In this document: positions 26,958 to 38,214 of the stretch, piece after piece
How positions within the stretch are numbered: the stretch's first letter is position 1
Layout of the letters: each line of letters begins with the position of its first letter
The notes under the pieces: generated by a model
The model's database searches: none
Seen by the model: the letters and a program-made list of their open reading frames with translations, nothing else
Told to the model about the DNA's origin: nothing
Position numbers and translations under genes: made by a program
NCBI RefSeq assembly: GCF_014649795.1
Contig: NZ_BMTS01000003.1
Coordinates: 558,001 to 622,000, forward strand
Direction of reading: 5' to 3'
Source of the DNA: Streptomyces melanogenes
GTDB taxonomy: Bacteria; Actinomycetota; Actinomycetes; Streptomycetales; Streptomycetaceae
Length of the DNA stretch: 64,000 nt

Positions 26958-28874
26958 ATGACGGCCGAGCTGGTACGGGGACAGAACCACCCCCTGCCCC
27001 GGACCCGACTGGAGATCCGGGTGTCGGCCGGCACGCCGATCGTCGCGGGCGCCACCCTGGGCGACGAGAGCGGCACGGTGCGCGGGACGGAGTGGGTGGC
27101 CCACCCCGGCACGCCCACGCTGCCGGGCCTCGAAGTCTCCCGGCAGGCCGCCGCCGACCACCGCCTCGCCGTGGACCTGGAGGCGCTGCCGCAGGACGTG
27201 CACCGGGTGAACGTGCTGCTGGCGCTGCCGCCCGGGACGGCGGGCCCGGCCCGGTTCGCCGCCGTCGCCGCGCCCTTCGTCGCCGTCACCGGCCTCGACG
27301 GCACCGAGGTCGCCAGCTACACGATCACCGGCCTGGACGCGGAGTCGGCGGTCGTCGCCCTGGAGCTCTATCGGCGAAACGGCGCCTGGAAGGTCCGCGC
27401 GATCGGCCAGGGCTACGCGGGCGGCCTCGCCGACATGCTGGTCGACCAGGGCCTGCCGCAGGCCCGTGAGCTCGCCGCCGTCATCCTGGACGCGGTCGCC
27501 CTGGGCGCCTCCCGCTCGGTCGCGGCGCCCCCGCCCCGTACGTCCGACGAGGCGCGGGTACGGACGGGAGCGCCCGGCACCGGCGGGAGCGACGGCGGGC
27601 CGGCGGCCGCCGCGCCCGAGGCCGCCCAGCAGCCCCTGAGCGACGGCGGGCCCATCGACTACGCGCATCCGCGCCGCAAGACCACCGCGCCCCCGCCGCC
27701 GCCCCCCACCGCGCCGCCCGCCGCCCCCGGCGAGCCCCCGGTCCCCGTGGCGGGCGACGCCACCGGCTGGTCCATGGAGGAGCGGCTCTACAACCAGGTG
27801 TGGGGCATGTTCGAGGACCTGGCCCGCACCACCGCCTCGTACCGCAGCGCCGTCGACTTCGCGGACTCGCGGATGGAGCAGGAGCTCGACCGGGCTCTCG
27901 CGGATCCGCGCAGCCGCATCGGCTCCACCGGCGACCGGGCCCGCGAGGAGGCCTCGGCCCGCCGCGAGCAGCTCGTCGACCGCGCGCGCGAGGCCTTCGA
28001 CCGGGACCTGGCGCAGCTGACCGCCGAGTCCGAGGTCGTCGAGCCCGCCCTGCCGCCCGCCTACGCCCGCTGGGACAACCCGGTCTGGCACGGCTACCGG
28101 GTGCCGATGGAGATCCCGATGGCCCTGCGCGTCGGGGACCTGCGGCTGCCGGAGCGGCCGGAGCTGCGGATTCCGATGCTGGTGCGGCTGCCGCTGGAGC
28201 GCGGCCTGTGGATCGACGCCGGGCGCTCGGGCTCCGAGGCCGCCGCCTTCATGGACGCCGAGCAGGTCAAGCGGCTCGCCGTGGAGACCGCGGTGGCGCT
28301 GGCGGCCCGCATGCTGGCGGTGTACCCGGCGCACGAGTTCGCCGTGCACGTAGTGGACCCGGCGGGGGCGGCGGCCGGGGCGTTCGCGCCGCTGACGCGC
28401 GCGGGGGTGCTCGGCGAGCCGCCCGCGGCCGGTGCCCAGGGAGTGGCGGCCGTGCTGGCCCGGCTCACCGAGCGCGTCGACCTGCTCCAGATGGCCGCGC
28501 GGGCCGGTGCCGGGGCGGACGCGCTGCCGCCGGGCATGGACACCGCCGAGCAGCTCCTGATCGTCAACGACTTCCCGCACGGGTTCGACGACCGCGCGGT
28601 CAACCAGCTGCGCTACCTCGCGGACGAGGGCCCGTCGGTCGGCGTCCATCTGCTGATGGTCGCGGACCGCGAGGACGCCAGTGCGTACGGGCCGGTGCTG
28701 CAGCCGCTGTGGCGCTCGCTGCTGCGGCTCACACCGGTCCCGGACGACCACCTGGCCGACCCGTGGGTGGGGCACGCCTGGACGTACGAGCCGCCGCTGG
28801 TCCCGGCCGGCAGCGCGATCCTGGGGCAGGTGCTGGGCCAGGTCGCGGACGCGCGGCGCGCCTGGCCGCGCTGA
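26958..28874 (+). CDS. TerD-like protein fused to an FtsK-like degenerate NTPase domain
   Basis: The 638-residue protein has an N-terminal TerD-like domain (about 1-185), a Pro/Ala-rich linker (about 190-270), a helical segment from MEERLYNQVWGMFEDLA, and a C-terminal region from about residue 370. In the last, IPMLVRLPLERGLWIDAGRSGSEAAAF occupies the place of an FtsK/SpoIIIE P-loop but lacks GxxGSGKS, while LLIVNDFPHGFDD (about 532) resembles Walker B and LADEGPSVGVHLLMVADR the following strand. I infer a catalytically dead or altered FtsK-like domain. Start ATG 26958 has GAGGGGAC upstream. Function unknown; linkage to TerD and terC suggests a membrane or metal stress role. Confidence 0.72.
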   Translation: MTAELVRGQNHPLPRTRLEIRVSAGTPIVAGATLGDESGTVRGTEWVAHPGTPTLPGLEVSRQAAADHRLAVDLEALPQDVHRVNVLLALPPGTAGPARFAAVAAPFVAVTGLDGTEVASYTITGLDAESAVVALELYRRNGAWKVRAIGQGYAGGLADMLVDQGLPQARELAAVILDAVALGASRSVAAPPPRTSDEARVRTGAPGTGGSDGGPAAAAPEAAQQPLSDGGPIDYAHPRRKTTAPPPPPPTAPPAAPGEPPVPVAGDATGWSMEERLYNQVWGMFEDLARTTASYRSAVDFADSRMEQELDRALADPRSRIGSTGDRAREEASARREQLVDRAREAFDRDLAQLTAESEVVEPALPPAYARWDNPVWHGYRVPMEIPMALRVGDLRLPERPELRIPMLVRLPLERGLWIDAGRSGSEAAAFMDAEQVKRLAVETAVALAARMLAVYPAHEFAVHVVDPAGAAAGAFAPLTRAGVLGEPPAAGAQGVAAVLARLTERVDLLQMAARAGAGADALPPGMDTAEQLLIVNDFPHGFDDRAVNQLRYLADEGPSVGVHLLMVADREDASAYGPVLQPLWRSLLRLTPVPDDHLADPWVGHAWTYEPPLVPAGSAILGQVLGQVADARRAWPR

Positions 28875-28900
28875 CTCCGGGTCGGGCCGACGGCATGTAG

Positions 28901-28926
28901 GGGCGCGCGCGATCCAGCGCGCGCCC
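28901..28926 (+). terminator. Terminator of the TerD genes
   Basis: GGGCGCGCGC and GCGCGCGCCC form a perfect 10-bp stem with a six-base loop, 26 bases after the stop. Confidence 0.65.
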
Positions 28927-28990
28927 ACCCGCGCGCCCGGTCTCGAACTCCCTCACCCACCCACCGGCTTGGCTCTTCTTTACCCTTTCC

Positions 28991-29020
28991 TTTACCTTCT
29001 CTTGGTGATTGGGGTAGGGT
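28991..29020 (+). promoter_or_regulatory. Probable terC promoter
   Basis: TTTACC at 28991-28996, 18 bases, TAGGGT at 29015-29020. The predicted start near 29027 coincides with the 5-prime edge of the riboswitch. Confidence 0.55.
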
Positions 29021-29028
29021 TCTTGGTG

Positions 29029-29138
29029 CGGAGGGGAGTACTCCCGACTGCGGCGTTCCCGTCAATACGGACCCGAAGAGACGGTTCCGGGGCGTCGGCC
29101 CACGGCACCGTCACGTGCTCGGGTGGAGGAGACCTCCG
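29029..29138 (+). ncRNA. yybP-ykoY (Mn2+) riboswitch before terC
   Basis: P1 is formed by CGGAGG (29029-29034) and CCTCCG (29133-29138). Inside are the family's conserved loop sequences GGGGAGTA (29033-29040), CGTCAATACG (29060-29069) and GAGACC (29129-29134). This class senses Mn2+ and commonly precedes terC/yoaP/mntP-type exporters. The 3-prime P1 strand CCTCCGGC (29133-29140) is the exact complement of the ribosome-binding stretch GCCGGAGG (29171-29178), giving a simple translational switch: ligand-stabilised P1 frees the SD. Confidence 0.82.
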
Positions 29139-29182
29139 GCAGCGACGACGCTGATCTGTAGCGGTACGAAGCCGGAGGCACT

Positions 29183-30163
29183 GTGGACGTTTCCATGACC
29201 CTGTGGGTGCTGACCATTCTCGGTCTGTGCGCCCTGATCGCGGTCGACTTCTTCATCGGGCGCAAACCCCATGACGTGTCGGTCAAGGAAGCCGGAATCT
29301 GGACGGTCGTCTGGATCGTGCTCGCCGCGCTCTTCGGAGTCGGCCTGCTGGTCTTCGGCGACAGCCAGGCGTCCGGCGAGTTCTTCGCGGGCTTCATCAC
29401 CGAGAAGTCGCTCTCCGTCGACAACCTCTTCGTCTTCATCCTGATCATGGCGAAGTTCTCGGTGCCGACCCACCTCCAGCAGCGGGTACTGCTCTTCGGC
29501 GTGCTCATAGCGCTGGTGCTGCGGGCGATCTTCATCGCGGCCGGCGCCGCGGTCATCGCCAACTTCGCCTGGGTCTTCTACATCTTCGGCGCCTTCCTGA
29601 TCTACACCGCCTGGAAGCTCATCCAGGAGGCGCGCTCCGACGAGGAGGACGAGGAGTTCGAGGAGAACCGTCTCCTCAAGTCCATCGAGAAGCGGTTCGG
29701 CGTCGCCGACCGGTACCACGGCACCAAGCTCTTCATCCAGGAGCACGGCAAGAAGGTCATGACGCCGCTGCTCGTCGTGATGCTGGCCATCGGCATGACC
29801 GACGTGCTGTTCGCGATGGACTCCATCCCCGCGATCTTCGGCCTGACCCAGGACCCGTACATCGTCTTCACCGCCAACGCCTTCGCGCTGATGGGTCTGC
29901 GCCAGCTGTACTTCCTCATCGGCGGACTGCTCAAGAAGCTGGTCCACCTCAGCTACGGCCTCTCGGTGATCCTCGGCTTCATCGGCGTGAAGCTGGTGCT
30001 GCACGCCCTGCACGAGAACGGGGTGAACGTCCCCGAGATCTCCATCCCCGTCTCGCTCGCCGTCATCTGCGGCGTGCTGGTCGTCACCACGATCACCAGC
30101 CTGATGGCCGCCAAGAAGCAGACGGCGGCCGAGGAGGACGAGAAGAAGAGCGTCGGGGTCTGA
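29183..30163 (+). CDS. TerC-family integral membrane protein, probable Mn2+ exporter
   Basis: The 326-residue protein has about eight or nine membrane helices and the TerC family motifs: VDFFIGRKPHDVSVKEA, TEKSLSVDNLFVFILIM and AIGMTDVLFAMDSIPAIFGLT, with the acidic residues that line the ion path, and a charged cytoplasmic loop EEDEEFEEN. TerC proteins of this kind export manganese, and the Mn2+ riboswitch in front supports that. GTG start with GGAGG five bases upstream. It lies after two TerD genes but has its own promoter and leader. Confidence 0.92.
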   Translation: MDVSMTLWVLTILGLCALIAVDFFIGRKPHDVSVKEAGIWTVVWIVLAALFGVGLLVFGDSQASGEFFAGFITEKSLSVDNLFVFILIMAKFSVPTHLQQRVLLFGVLIALVLRAIFIAAGAAVIANFAWVFYIFGAFLIYTAWKLIQEARSDEEDEEFEENRLLKSIEKRFGVADRYHGTKLFIQEHGKKVMTPLLVVMLAIGMTDVLFAMDSIPAIFGLTQDPYIVFTANAFALMGLRQLYFLIGGLLKKLVHLSYGLSVILGFIGVKLVLHALHENGVNVPEISIPVSLAVICGVLVVTTITSLMAAKKQTAAEEDEKKSVGV

Positions 30164-30172
30164 CCCCCGGGG

Positions 30173-30199
30173 GCGCGCGGTGCATCCGCACCGGCGCGC
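30173..30199 (+). terminator. Probable terC terminator
   Basis: GCGCGCGGTGC atcc GCACC-G-GCGCGC forms an 11-bp stem with a single bulged G, nine bases after the terC stop. Confidence 0.5.
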
Positions 30200-30303
30200 G
30201 GCACCGGCCGGCCGGGCGCGGAGTTGCCGTGCCCGTCGGCCGGTGCTTGCTTGTACGGGGAGAGCTCCCGGTCGGCGGGGGCGCCGCGGACCAGGAGGCC
30301 CCC

Positions 30304-30609
30304 ATGAAGTTCGCGCAGATCATCGACTTCGAGACCGAGCGTGCGGACGAGATGCGCGAGCTCATCCGCCAGTACGAGGAGACGGCCCGGGCACAGGGCC
30401 GCAAGCTCGGCCCCTCGCACCGCACCCTGCTGCGCGACCGGGCCAATCCCAACCGCTATCTGGCCGTCGTCGAGTTCGACTCGTACGAGGAGGCCATGGC
30501 CAACAGCGACGCGCCGGAGACGACCGAGCTCGCCAAGCAGCTCGCGGCGCTCTCGACGCGCCCGCCCGCCTTCACGGACTGCGACGTGGCGGAGTCGGAG
30601 GACCTGTAG
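30304..30609 (+). CDS. Small dimeric alpha/beta-barrel (ABM-like) protein
   Basis: The 101-residue protein begins MKFAQIIDFETERADEMREL, has a central RYLAVVEFDSYEEAMANSDAPETTELAKQL and ends TDCDVAESEDL. The beta-alpha-beta spacing and the YxxVVEFxSYEEA pattern are those of ferredoxin-like ABM/DUF proteins that act as small-molecule-binding dimers or cofactor-free monooxygenases. No catalytic set can be read with confidence. A clear SD (AGGAGG) precedes the ATG. It stands alone between terC and a convergent transporter gene. Confidence 0.7.
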   Translation: MKFAQIIDFETERADEMRELIRQYEETARAQGRKLGPSHRTLLRDRANPNRYLAVVEFDSYEEAMANSDAPETTELAKQLAALSTRPPAFTDCDVAESEDL

Positions 30610-30652
30610 CCCCCGGCGGCCCCTGGGAGCCCTACCAGGGCCCCAGGGGCGG

Positions 30653-31975
30653 CTAGGCGGGCGCCGCCTCGGCCCCCGCCTCCGCCGTGTCGAGCACCGG
30701 CCGGGTCTCCGGCAGGAGCGCGAAGCAGCCGAGGCTCAGCAGGGCGATCCCGGTCAGATAGGCCGCCACGCCCCACGGCGGCCCCTCGCCCCGGGCCAGT
30801 GCGGTCGCCACGATCGGGGTCAGCGCGCCGCCCAGCACCCCGCCCAGGTTGTAGCCGACGGCCGCGCCCGTACACCGCACCCGGGGCTCGTAGAGCTCCG
30901 GCAGATAGGCCGCGATCACCGCGAACATGGTGATGAACGCGAGCAGCGCGCCCAGCACCCCGGCGAACATCAGCAGCGGCTCGCCGGTCTGGAGCAGCGC
31001 GACCAGCGGGAACATCCACAGCGCGCAGGCCGTGCACCCCGCCAGGCAGAGCGGCCGCCGCCCGTACCGGTCCGCCAGCAGGGCCGAGACCGGGGTCAGC
31101 GAGCCCTTCACGGCGACGGCGGCCATGATGCAGACGAGCATGACCGTACGGCTCACGCCGAGGCGTTCGGTGGCGTATGCCAGGGCCCAGGTGGTCACCG
31201 CGTAGAAGACGGCGTAGCCGACCGACAGCGCGCCCGCCGTCAGCAGCACCAGCCGCCAGTGGTCGCGGACCACCTCCGCCAGCGGCAGCTTGGCGCGCTC
31301 GCCCAGCTCCTGGAACTGCGGGCTCTCGGCGAGGGAGGAGCGCAGCAGCAGCCCGCCCGCCGCGAGCAGCCCCGCCCCCCAGAACGGGATCCGCCACCCC
31401 CACGACCGGAACTCGGCGTCGGTGAGCCCCGCCGAGAGCACCAGCATCACCCCGTTGGCCAGCAGGAACCCCAGGGACGGGCCCATCTGCGGAAACGACG
31501 ACCACAGGACGCGGCGCCGCGCGGGCGCGTGCTCCACGGTCAGCAGCACGGCCCCGCCCCACTCGCCACCGAGGCCGAGCCCCTGCAGGAAGCGCAGGAC
31601 GAGCAGCAGGACGGGGGCGGCGGCTCCGATCGTCGCGTACGAGGGCACACAGCCGACGGCGACCGTGGCGAAACCGGTCAGGAACAGCGAGAGGAACAGC
31701 ACCGGGCGTCGTCCGTACCGGTCACCGATGTGACCGAAGACGACAGAGCCGAGCGGACGGGCGACGAACCCGATCCCGAAGGTGCCGAAGGCGGCCAGGC
31801 TGCCGGCCAGCGGGGAGAACGTGGGGAAGAAGAGCGGGCCCAGGACGAGCGCGGCGGCCGTCCCGTACACGAAGAAGTCGTAGAACTCGACAGCGGTGCC
31901 CGCCAGGGAGGCGGCGGCGAGCCGTGTCATCGACGGTGGTGCGTGTGTGGGGGGAGAGGTGGGGGAGAGGTGCAT
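30653..31975 (-). CDS. MFS transporter, metabolite:H+ symporter type
   Basis: The roughly 440-residue protein has 12 membrane helices and the two MFS signature loops GHIGDRYGRRP and ADRYGRRP. The N-terminal AGTAVEFYDFFVYGTAAALVLGPLFFP and FLQGLGLGGEWGGAVLLTVEHAP segments are those of the MHS family (ProP, ShiA, KgtP), which import organic acids or osmolytes with protons. The solute cannot be told. The start is uncertain: ATG 31975 is used, GTG 31999 or ATG 31930 are alternatives and none has a good SD. It is not obviously in an operon. Confidence 0.88.
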   Translation of the reverse strand: MHLSPTSPPTHAPPSMTRLAAASLAGTAVEFYDFFVYGTAAALVLGPLFFPTFSPLAGSLAAFGTFGIGFVARPLGSVVFGHIGDRYGRRPVLFLSLFLTGFATVAVGCVPSYATIGAAAPVLLLVLRFLQGLGLGGEWGGAVLLTVEHAPARRRVLWSSFPQMGPSLGFLLANGVMLVLSAGLTDAEFRSWGWRIPFWGAGLLAAGGLLLRSSLAESPQFQELGERAKLPLAEVVRDHWRLVLLTAGALSVGYAVFYAVTTWALAYATERLGVSRTVMLVCIMAAVAVKGSLTPVSALLADRYGRRPLCLAGCTACALWMFPLVALLQTGEPLLMFAGVLGALLAFITMFAVIAAYLPELYEPRVRCTGAAVGYNLGGVLGGALTPIVATALARGEGPPWGVAAYLTGIALLSLGCFALLPETRPVLDTAEAGAEAAPA

Positions 31976-32065
31976 GTGGCGCCAACTACCCGTGCTCACG
32001 GGCGGTTACGGGGGGCGTGCGGAAGCGCGCCCGCGCCGTGGACGAGCGCCTCGCCCCCGATCGCG

Positions 32066-32722
32066 CTACCAGCCGCGGGCGCGCCACTCCGGCAGCTTGG
32101 GGCGCTCCTCGCCGAGCGTGGTGTCGTTGCCGTGACCCGGGTACACCCAGGTCTCGTCCGGCAGCACCGCGAAGAGCTTGGTCTCCACGTCGTCGAGGAG
32201 GCTGGCGAAGGCCTTCGGGTCCTTGTGCGTGTTGCCGATCCCGCCCGGGAACAGGCAGTCGCCGGTGAACAGGTGCGGGTGGCCGTGCGGGTCGTCGTAG
32301 ACCAGCGCGATCGAGCCCGGGGTGTGGCCGACCAGATGGCGGGCGGTCAGCTCGACCCGGCCGACGGTGATCGTGTCCCCGTCCTCGACGGGGACGTCGG
32401 TCGGCACGGGGATGCCCTCGGCGTCGTAGCGGCCCGCGTAGGTCGTCGCGCCGGTGGCGGCGACGACCTCGGCGAGCGCCTGCCAGTGGTCGCCGTGGCG
32501 GTGGGTGGTGACGACGGACTTGATGCCGTCGTCACCGATCAGCGTCAGGAGGGTCGAGGGCTCGGCCGCCGCGTCGATCAGGAGCTGCTCGCCGGTGGCC
32601 CGGCAGCGCAGCAGATACGCGTTGTTGTCCATCGGGCCGACCGCGACCTTGGAGATCATCAGGTCCCCGAGCTCGTGGACATCCGCCGGACCGCCGACCT
32701 TCACCGCTCCGCTGTACGTCAT
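32066..32722 (-). CDS. MBL-fold metallo-hydrolase, glyoxalase II-like
   Basis: The 218-residue enzyme has the binuclear metal site THRHGDHW, GHTPGSIAL, FTGDCLFPGGIG and the closing YPGHGNDT of glyoxalase II-type thiol-ester hydrolases. In actinobacteria such proteins may act on mycothiol or other thiol esters. The next gene upstream in this transcript direction is a mycothiol-dependent isomerase-like gene, which supports that, though its stop is 21 bases before this ATG and this gene also has its own TACGCT box six bases before the start (leaderless). Confidence 0.85.
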   Translation of the reverse strand: MTYSGAVKVGGPADVHELGDLMISKVAVGPMDNNAYLLRCRATGEQLLIDAAAEPSTLLTLIGDDGIKSVVTTHRHGDHWQALAEVVAATGATTYAGRYDAEGIPVPTDVPVEDGDTITVGRVELTARHLVGHTPGSIALVYDDPHGHPHLFTGDCLFPGGIGNTHKDPKAFASLLDDVETKLFAVLPDETWVYPGHGNDTTLGEERPKLPEWRARGW

Positions 32723-32734
32723 GGGCTCAGCGTA
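32723..32734 (-). promoter_or_regulatory. Leaderless promoter -10 box of the MBL gene
   Basis: On the minus strand TACGCT (32734-32729) is followed by six bases and the ATG. Confidence 0.5.
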
Positions 32735-32743
32735 ACGCCGGGC

Positions 32744-33430
32744 CTACAGCGGCGGCAGGGCGGGCAGCGGGCCGCCGGAGGCCTCCAGGGCGGCGCCGTC
32801 CCTGCGGCCCGCGAGCCAGCCCAGCAGGTCCCACGCGGGGCCGCCGACGGTCACCGGGGTGCCCACGGTGCCACCGGTGCGCAGGGTGTGGCCGTTGTTG
32901 CCGGTGAGGGTGACCGGCGGGACCGAGGCGTTCCCCGAGAAGCGGTCGGCCAGGAACTGGATCTCGCGCCGGACGAAGTCGACCGGCAGGTCCTCCAGCT
33001 CGTAGCCGACGCCCAGGTCGACATGGTGCAGCTCGACCTCGATCAGCCGTCGGAAGGGGATGCGGGCGGCCTGGTCGAGGACGCCGTTGCGGAGCTCGAC
33101 CGTGCGGGCCCAGTCGGCGGGCCGGGCGCCCTCCTCCTGGAAGCGGGCCGCGCTCTCGCGCAGGTCGGCGAGGTGGGCGTCGAGCGGCCGTGCGGCGTCG
33201 CGCGCGATGTCGGCGTCCCGGGCCTCGCCGCTCTCGTACATGGGGCGGCCGGCGAGCACGTTGACGAGCGCGTCCGCGTTGCGGGCCACGTGGGCGAGCA
33301 CATGGCCGCGACTCCAGCCCGGCAGCCGTGACGGCTCGGCGACCGCCGCGTTGTCCATTTCGGCGGCTGCGGTGAGCAGCCGGTCGGTGGCTTCCCGTAC
33401 AGATGCCAGGTCCTGCGCATGATCAATCAT
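32744..33430 (-). CDS. Maleylpyruvate isomerase-family mycothiol-dependent protein
   Basis: The 228-residue protein has the N-terminal DinB-like four-helix bundle of mycothiol-dependent maleylpyruvate isomerases. The metal-binding pattern shows in [22 protein letters not shown] and [16 protein letters not shown], followed by a C-terminal extension with [13 protein letters not shown]. Mycothiol is the actinobacterial glutathione substitute. The natural substrate is unknown. The ATG lies seven bases after TATCGT on the minus strand and has no SD, so it is leaderless. It is divergent from uvrA. Confidence 0.85.
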   Translation of the reverse strand: MIDHAQDLASVREATDRLLTAAAEMDNAAVAEPSRLPGWSRGHVLAHVARNADALVNVLAGRPMYESGEARDADIARDAARPLDAHLADLRESAARFQEEGARPADWARTVELRNGVLDQAARIPFRRLIEVELHHVDLGVGYELEDLPVDFVRREIQFLADRFSGNASVPPVTLTGNNGHTLRTGGTVGTPVTVGGPAWDLLGWLAGRRDGAALEASGGPLPALPPL

Positions 33431-33443
33431 GCGGCCGACGATA
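33431..33443 (-). promoter_or_regulatory. Leaderless promoter -10 box of the isomerase-like gene
   Basis: TATCGT (33443-33438 on the minus strand), seven bases, ATG. Confidence 0.5.
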
Positions 33444-33510
33444 GTCCTGCCACTCATTCGGGTGAAGCCGCTTGGGCGAGTCCGTAAATCGAATGCGCGT
33501 GCTATAGGCT

Positions 33511-33532
33511 CGTCAGTGGCATCAGGCATCCT
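33511..33532 (+). promoter_or_regulatory. Degenerate damage-type promoter before uvrA
   Basis: CGTCAGTG at 33511-33518, eight bases, CATCCT at 33527-33532. Spacing is exact and the upstream half differs at one base from TGTCAGTG, but the -10 half starts with C instead of T. A TAGGCT at 33505-33510 offers a second, constitutive -10. I saw no LexA box (GAAC-N4-GTTC). Confidence 0.4.
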
Positions 33533-33581
33533 TGGCTGTAAAACGAACCATCGCCCTGGCGACCCCCCATAGTCTGAGACG

Positions 33582-33597
33582 GGGGCTCCGCCCCCCT
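33582..33597 (+). other. Hairpin in the uvrA leader
   Basis: GGGGGC tcc GCCCCC lies 30 bases before the uvrA start, followed by a pyrimidine-rich run. It could be an attenuator or an mRNA stabiliser. Confidence 0.45.
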
Positions 33598-33626
33598 GCT
33601 TCTCTTCAAGAAAGGTGCGGACCGGC

Positions 33627-36563
<2,937 letters not shown>

Positions 36564-36567
36564 GCCC

Positions 36568-36670
36568 GGAGTTCGTCTGCGGACCCCGCGCCCCGAGGAT
36601 GCCGCGCAGCGGCATTCAAGGGGCGCGGGGAACTGCGCGACCAGCCCAGCACGGTCCGCAGACGAACTCC
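36568..36670. repeat. Long palindromic intergenic element, copy 1
   Basis: The outer arms GGAGTTCGTCTGCGGAC (36568-36584) and GTCCGCAGACGAACTCC (36654-36670) are perfectly complementary over 17 bases. An inner stem pairs CCGCGCCCC with GGGGCGCGG (36620-36628), and a third pairs ATGCCGC with GCGGCAT. The core GCGCGGGGAACTGCGCGACC recurs near 40966 and 55255. It probably also ends uvrA transcription. Confidence 0.85.
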
Positions 36671-36684
36671 CACCCCCGGAGGGT

Positions 36685-37593
36685 TTAGGGAAGGGGCGGG
36701 GTGGGGCATCGCAGCGCCGAGGCGTAAGGCGGCTGCGCCCCCCGCTCCCCGCACGTCAGCGCAGCCGCATGCGCCGCAAAGGACAGCGCCGCCCGCCACC
36801 CGGACGCGGACAGCGGACCCCGCCCCGCCACCACATGCAGCAGCGCCGCGTTCACCGTGTCCCCCGCCCCGATCGTGTCGACCACCTCGACCCGCTCCCC
36901 GGGCACGGAGACCTCACGCGGACCGGACCGGGTCCACACCGTCATCCCCGCCGCGCCCCGCGTAAGCACCACCGCCTCCGGCCCCGCCGCCAGCCACGAC
37001 TCCACCCCGCTGCCCAGCCACGCCGCGTCCTCCTCGGACAGCTTCAGCAGGGACACGTACGGCAGCCAGGAGCGGAAGCGGGCCCGGTAGGCGTCCGCGT
37101 CCGGGATCAGGCCGGCACGGATGTTCGGGTCGAGCAGGGTGAACACACCCCGCCCGGACTCCCGCCGCAGCAGCGCCTCGTACGCCGACGCCCCCGGCTC
37201 CAGGACCAGCGAGCAGGTGCCGAGCGCCAGCGCCCGTACGCCGGAGGGGAGTTCGGGCGGGAGCTCGAAGAGGCGGTCGGCCGTGCCGGAGGCGTAGAAG
37301 CCGTATCCGGCCGCCCCGTCCGACCCCACCGTCGCCACCGCCAGTGTCGTCGGCTCGGGGCCGCGCTGGACCAGGGAGGTGTCGACACCGGCGGCGCGCA
37401 GCCCGTCGAGGAGGGACTCGCCGAAGCCGTCCGTCGACACGCGCGAGCAGAACGCGGCCTCGGCGCCGAGGCGCCCGAGGGCCACCGCCGTGTTGTACGG
37501 GCCGCCCCCGGGCCGGGGCGACAGCGGGCCCAGCCGGTCGCCGGGGCGCTCCGGGACGAGGTCGATGAGGGCTTCTCCGGCGACGACGATCAC
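36685..37593 (-). CDS. PfkB-family carbohydrate kinase, fructokinase-like
   Basis: The 302-residue kinase begins IVVAGEALIDLVPE and has PGGGPYNTAVALGRLGAEAAF in the sugar site, LLDPNIRAGLI, LLKLSEEDAAWLG and the anion-hole/catalytic signature DTIGAGDTVNAALLHVV. The early GEALID and GGGPYN motifs point to fructokinase-type members, though the sugar is not certain. The GTG start sits seven bases after TACGTT on the minus strand, so it is leaderless. It lies between uvrA (convergent) and the Rieske gene (divergent). Confidence 0.87.
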   Translation of the reverse strand: MIVVAGEALIDLVPERPGDRLGPLSPRPGGGPYNTAVALGRLGAEAAFCSRVSTDGFGESLLDGLRAAGVDTSLVQRGPEPTTLAVATVGSDGAAGYGFYASGTADRLFELPPELPSGVRALALGTCSLVLEPGASAYEALLRRESGRGVFTLLDPNIRAGLIPDADAYRARFRSWLPYVSLLKLSEEDAAWLGSGVESWLAAGPEAVVLTRGAAGMTVWTRSGPREVSVPGERVEVVDTIGAGDTVNAALLHVVAGRGPLSASGWRAALSFAAHAAALTCGERGAQPPYASALRCPTPPLP

Positions 37594-37606
37594 GCGGCCG
37601 AACGTA
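37594..37606 (-). promoter_or_regulatory. Leaderless promoter -10 box of the PfkB kinase gene
   Basis: TACGTT (37606-37601 on the minus strand), seven bases, GTG. Confidence 0.5.
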
Positions 37607-37725
37607 CACCCACCCGGACCGGTCCCGTCCAGCCCCGGCGCCCGTCACCACCCACCCCCGGGCCCCACAGGTCCCGCCGGTATCGTCGGATACGTCACCA
37701 ACCCCCCATGACCTGTGGAGACCCC

Positions 37726-38154
37726 ATGTCCGGCCAGCCCGCCGCCCGTCGTACCGTGCTGAAAGGCGCGGCCCTCGCCGGGGCCGCCGGGCTGGGAGTG
37801 GCCGCCTGCTCCACCGACTCCAAGCTCGGCCACGCCGAGAGGCCGACCCCGACCGCGCCGGTCACCCTGGGCGCGCCCGAGGAGATCCCGGTCGGCGGGG
37901 CCAAGCTCTACCGCGAGCAGCGCCTGATGGTGTCCTGCCCGGCCAAGGGCGAGTACAAGGCGTTCAGCGCCCAGTGCACCCACGCCGGCTGCGTCCTCGA
38001 CAAGATCGAGGACGGGCACGGGAACTGCCCCTGCCACGGCAGCCGCTTCAACGTGATGACCGGCAAGCCGGTCCAGGGCCCGGCGACCGTGCCCCTGCCC
38101 TCCGTCCCGGTGAAGGTCAAGGACGGCAAGCTCGTCGCCGGTCCGGACGCGTAG
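37726..38154 (+). CDS. Rieske [2Fe-2S] protein, Tat-exported lipoprotein
   Basis: The 142-residue protein starts with a twin-arginine signal (ARRTVLKGAALAGAAGLGVAAC) that ends in a lipobox, so it is probably exported folded and lipid-anchored. The Rieske cluster ligands are Cys84 and His86 in CTHAGC and Cys101 and His104 in CPCHG, with a likely disulfide between Cys89 and Cys103. It is too short to be the cytochrome bc1 subunit and probably serves as a standalone extracytoplasmic electron carrier. The ATG at 37726 has GGAG five bases upstream; an ATG six codons earlier has no SD. Confidence 0.9.
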   Translation: MSGQPAARRTVLKGAALAGAAGLGVAACSTDSKLGHAERPTPTAPVTLGAPEEIPVGGAKLYREQRLMVSCPAKGEYKAFSAQCTHAGCVLDKIEDGHGNCPCHGSRFNVMTGKPVQGPATVPLPSVPVKVKDGKLVAGPDA

Positions 38155-38173
38155 GGAGCACTGACGGCGTCCT

Positions 38174-38214
38174 GGGCGCACTGCCTACGTACGTAGTACG
38201 TAGGCAGTGCGCCC
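38174..38214. terminator. Bidirectional terminator between Rieske and regulator genes
   Basis: A perfect 19-bp stem, GGGCGCACTGCCTACGTAC with its complement, closed by a three-base loop. It touches the stop codon of the convergent regulator gene. Confidence 0.85.
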
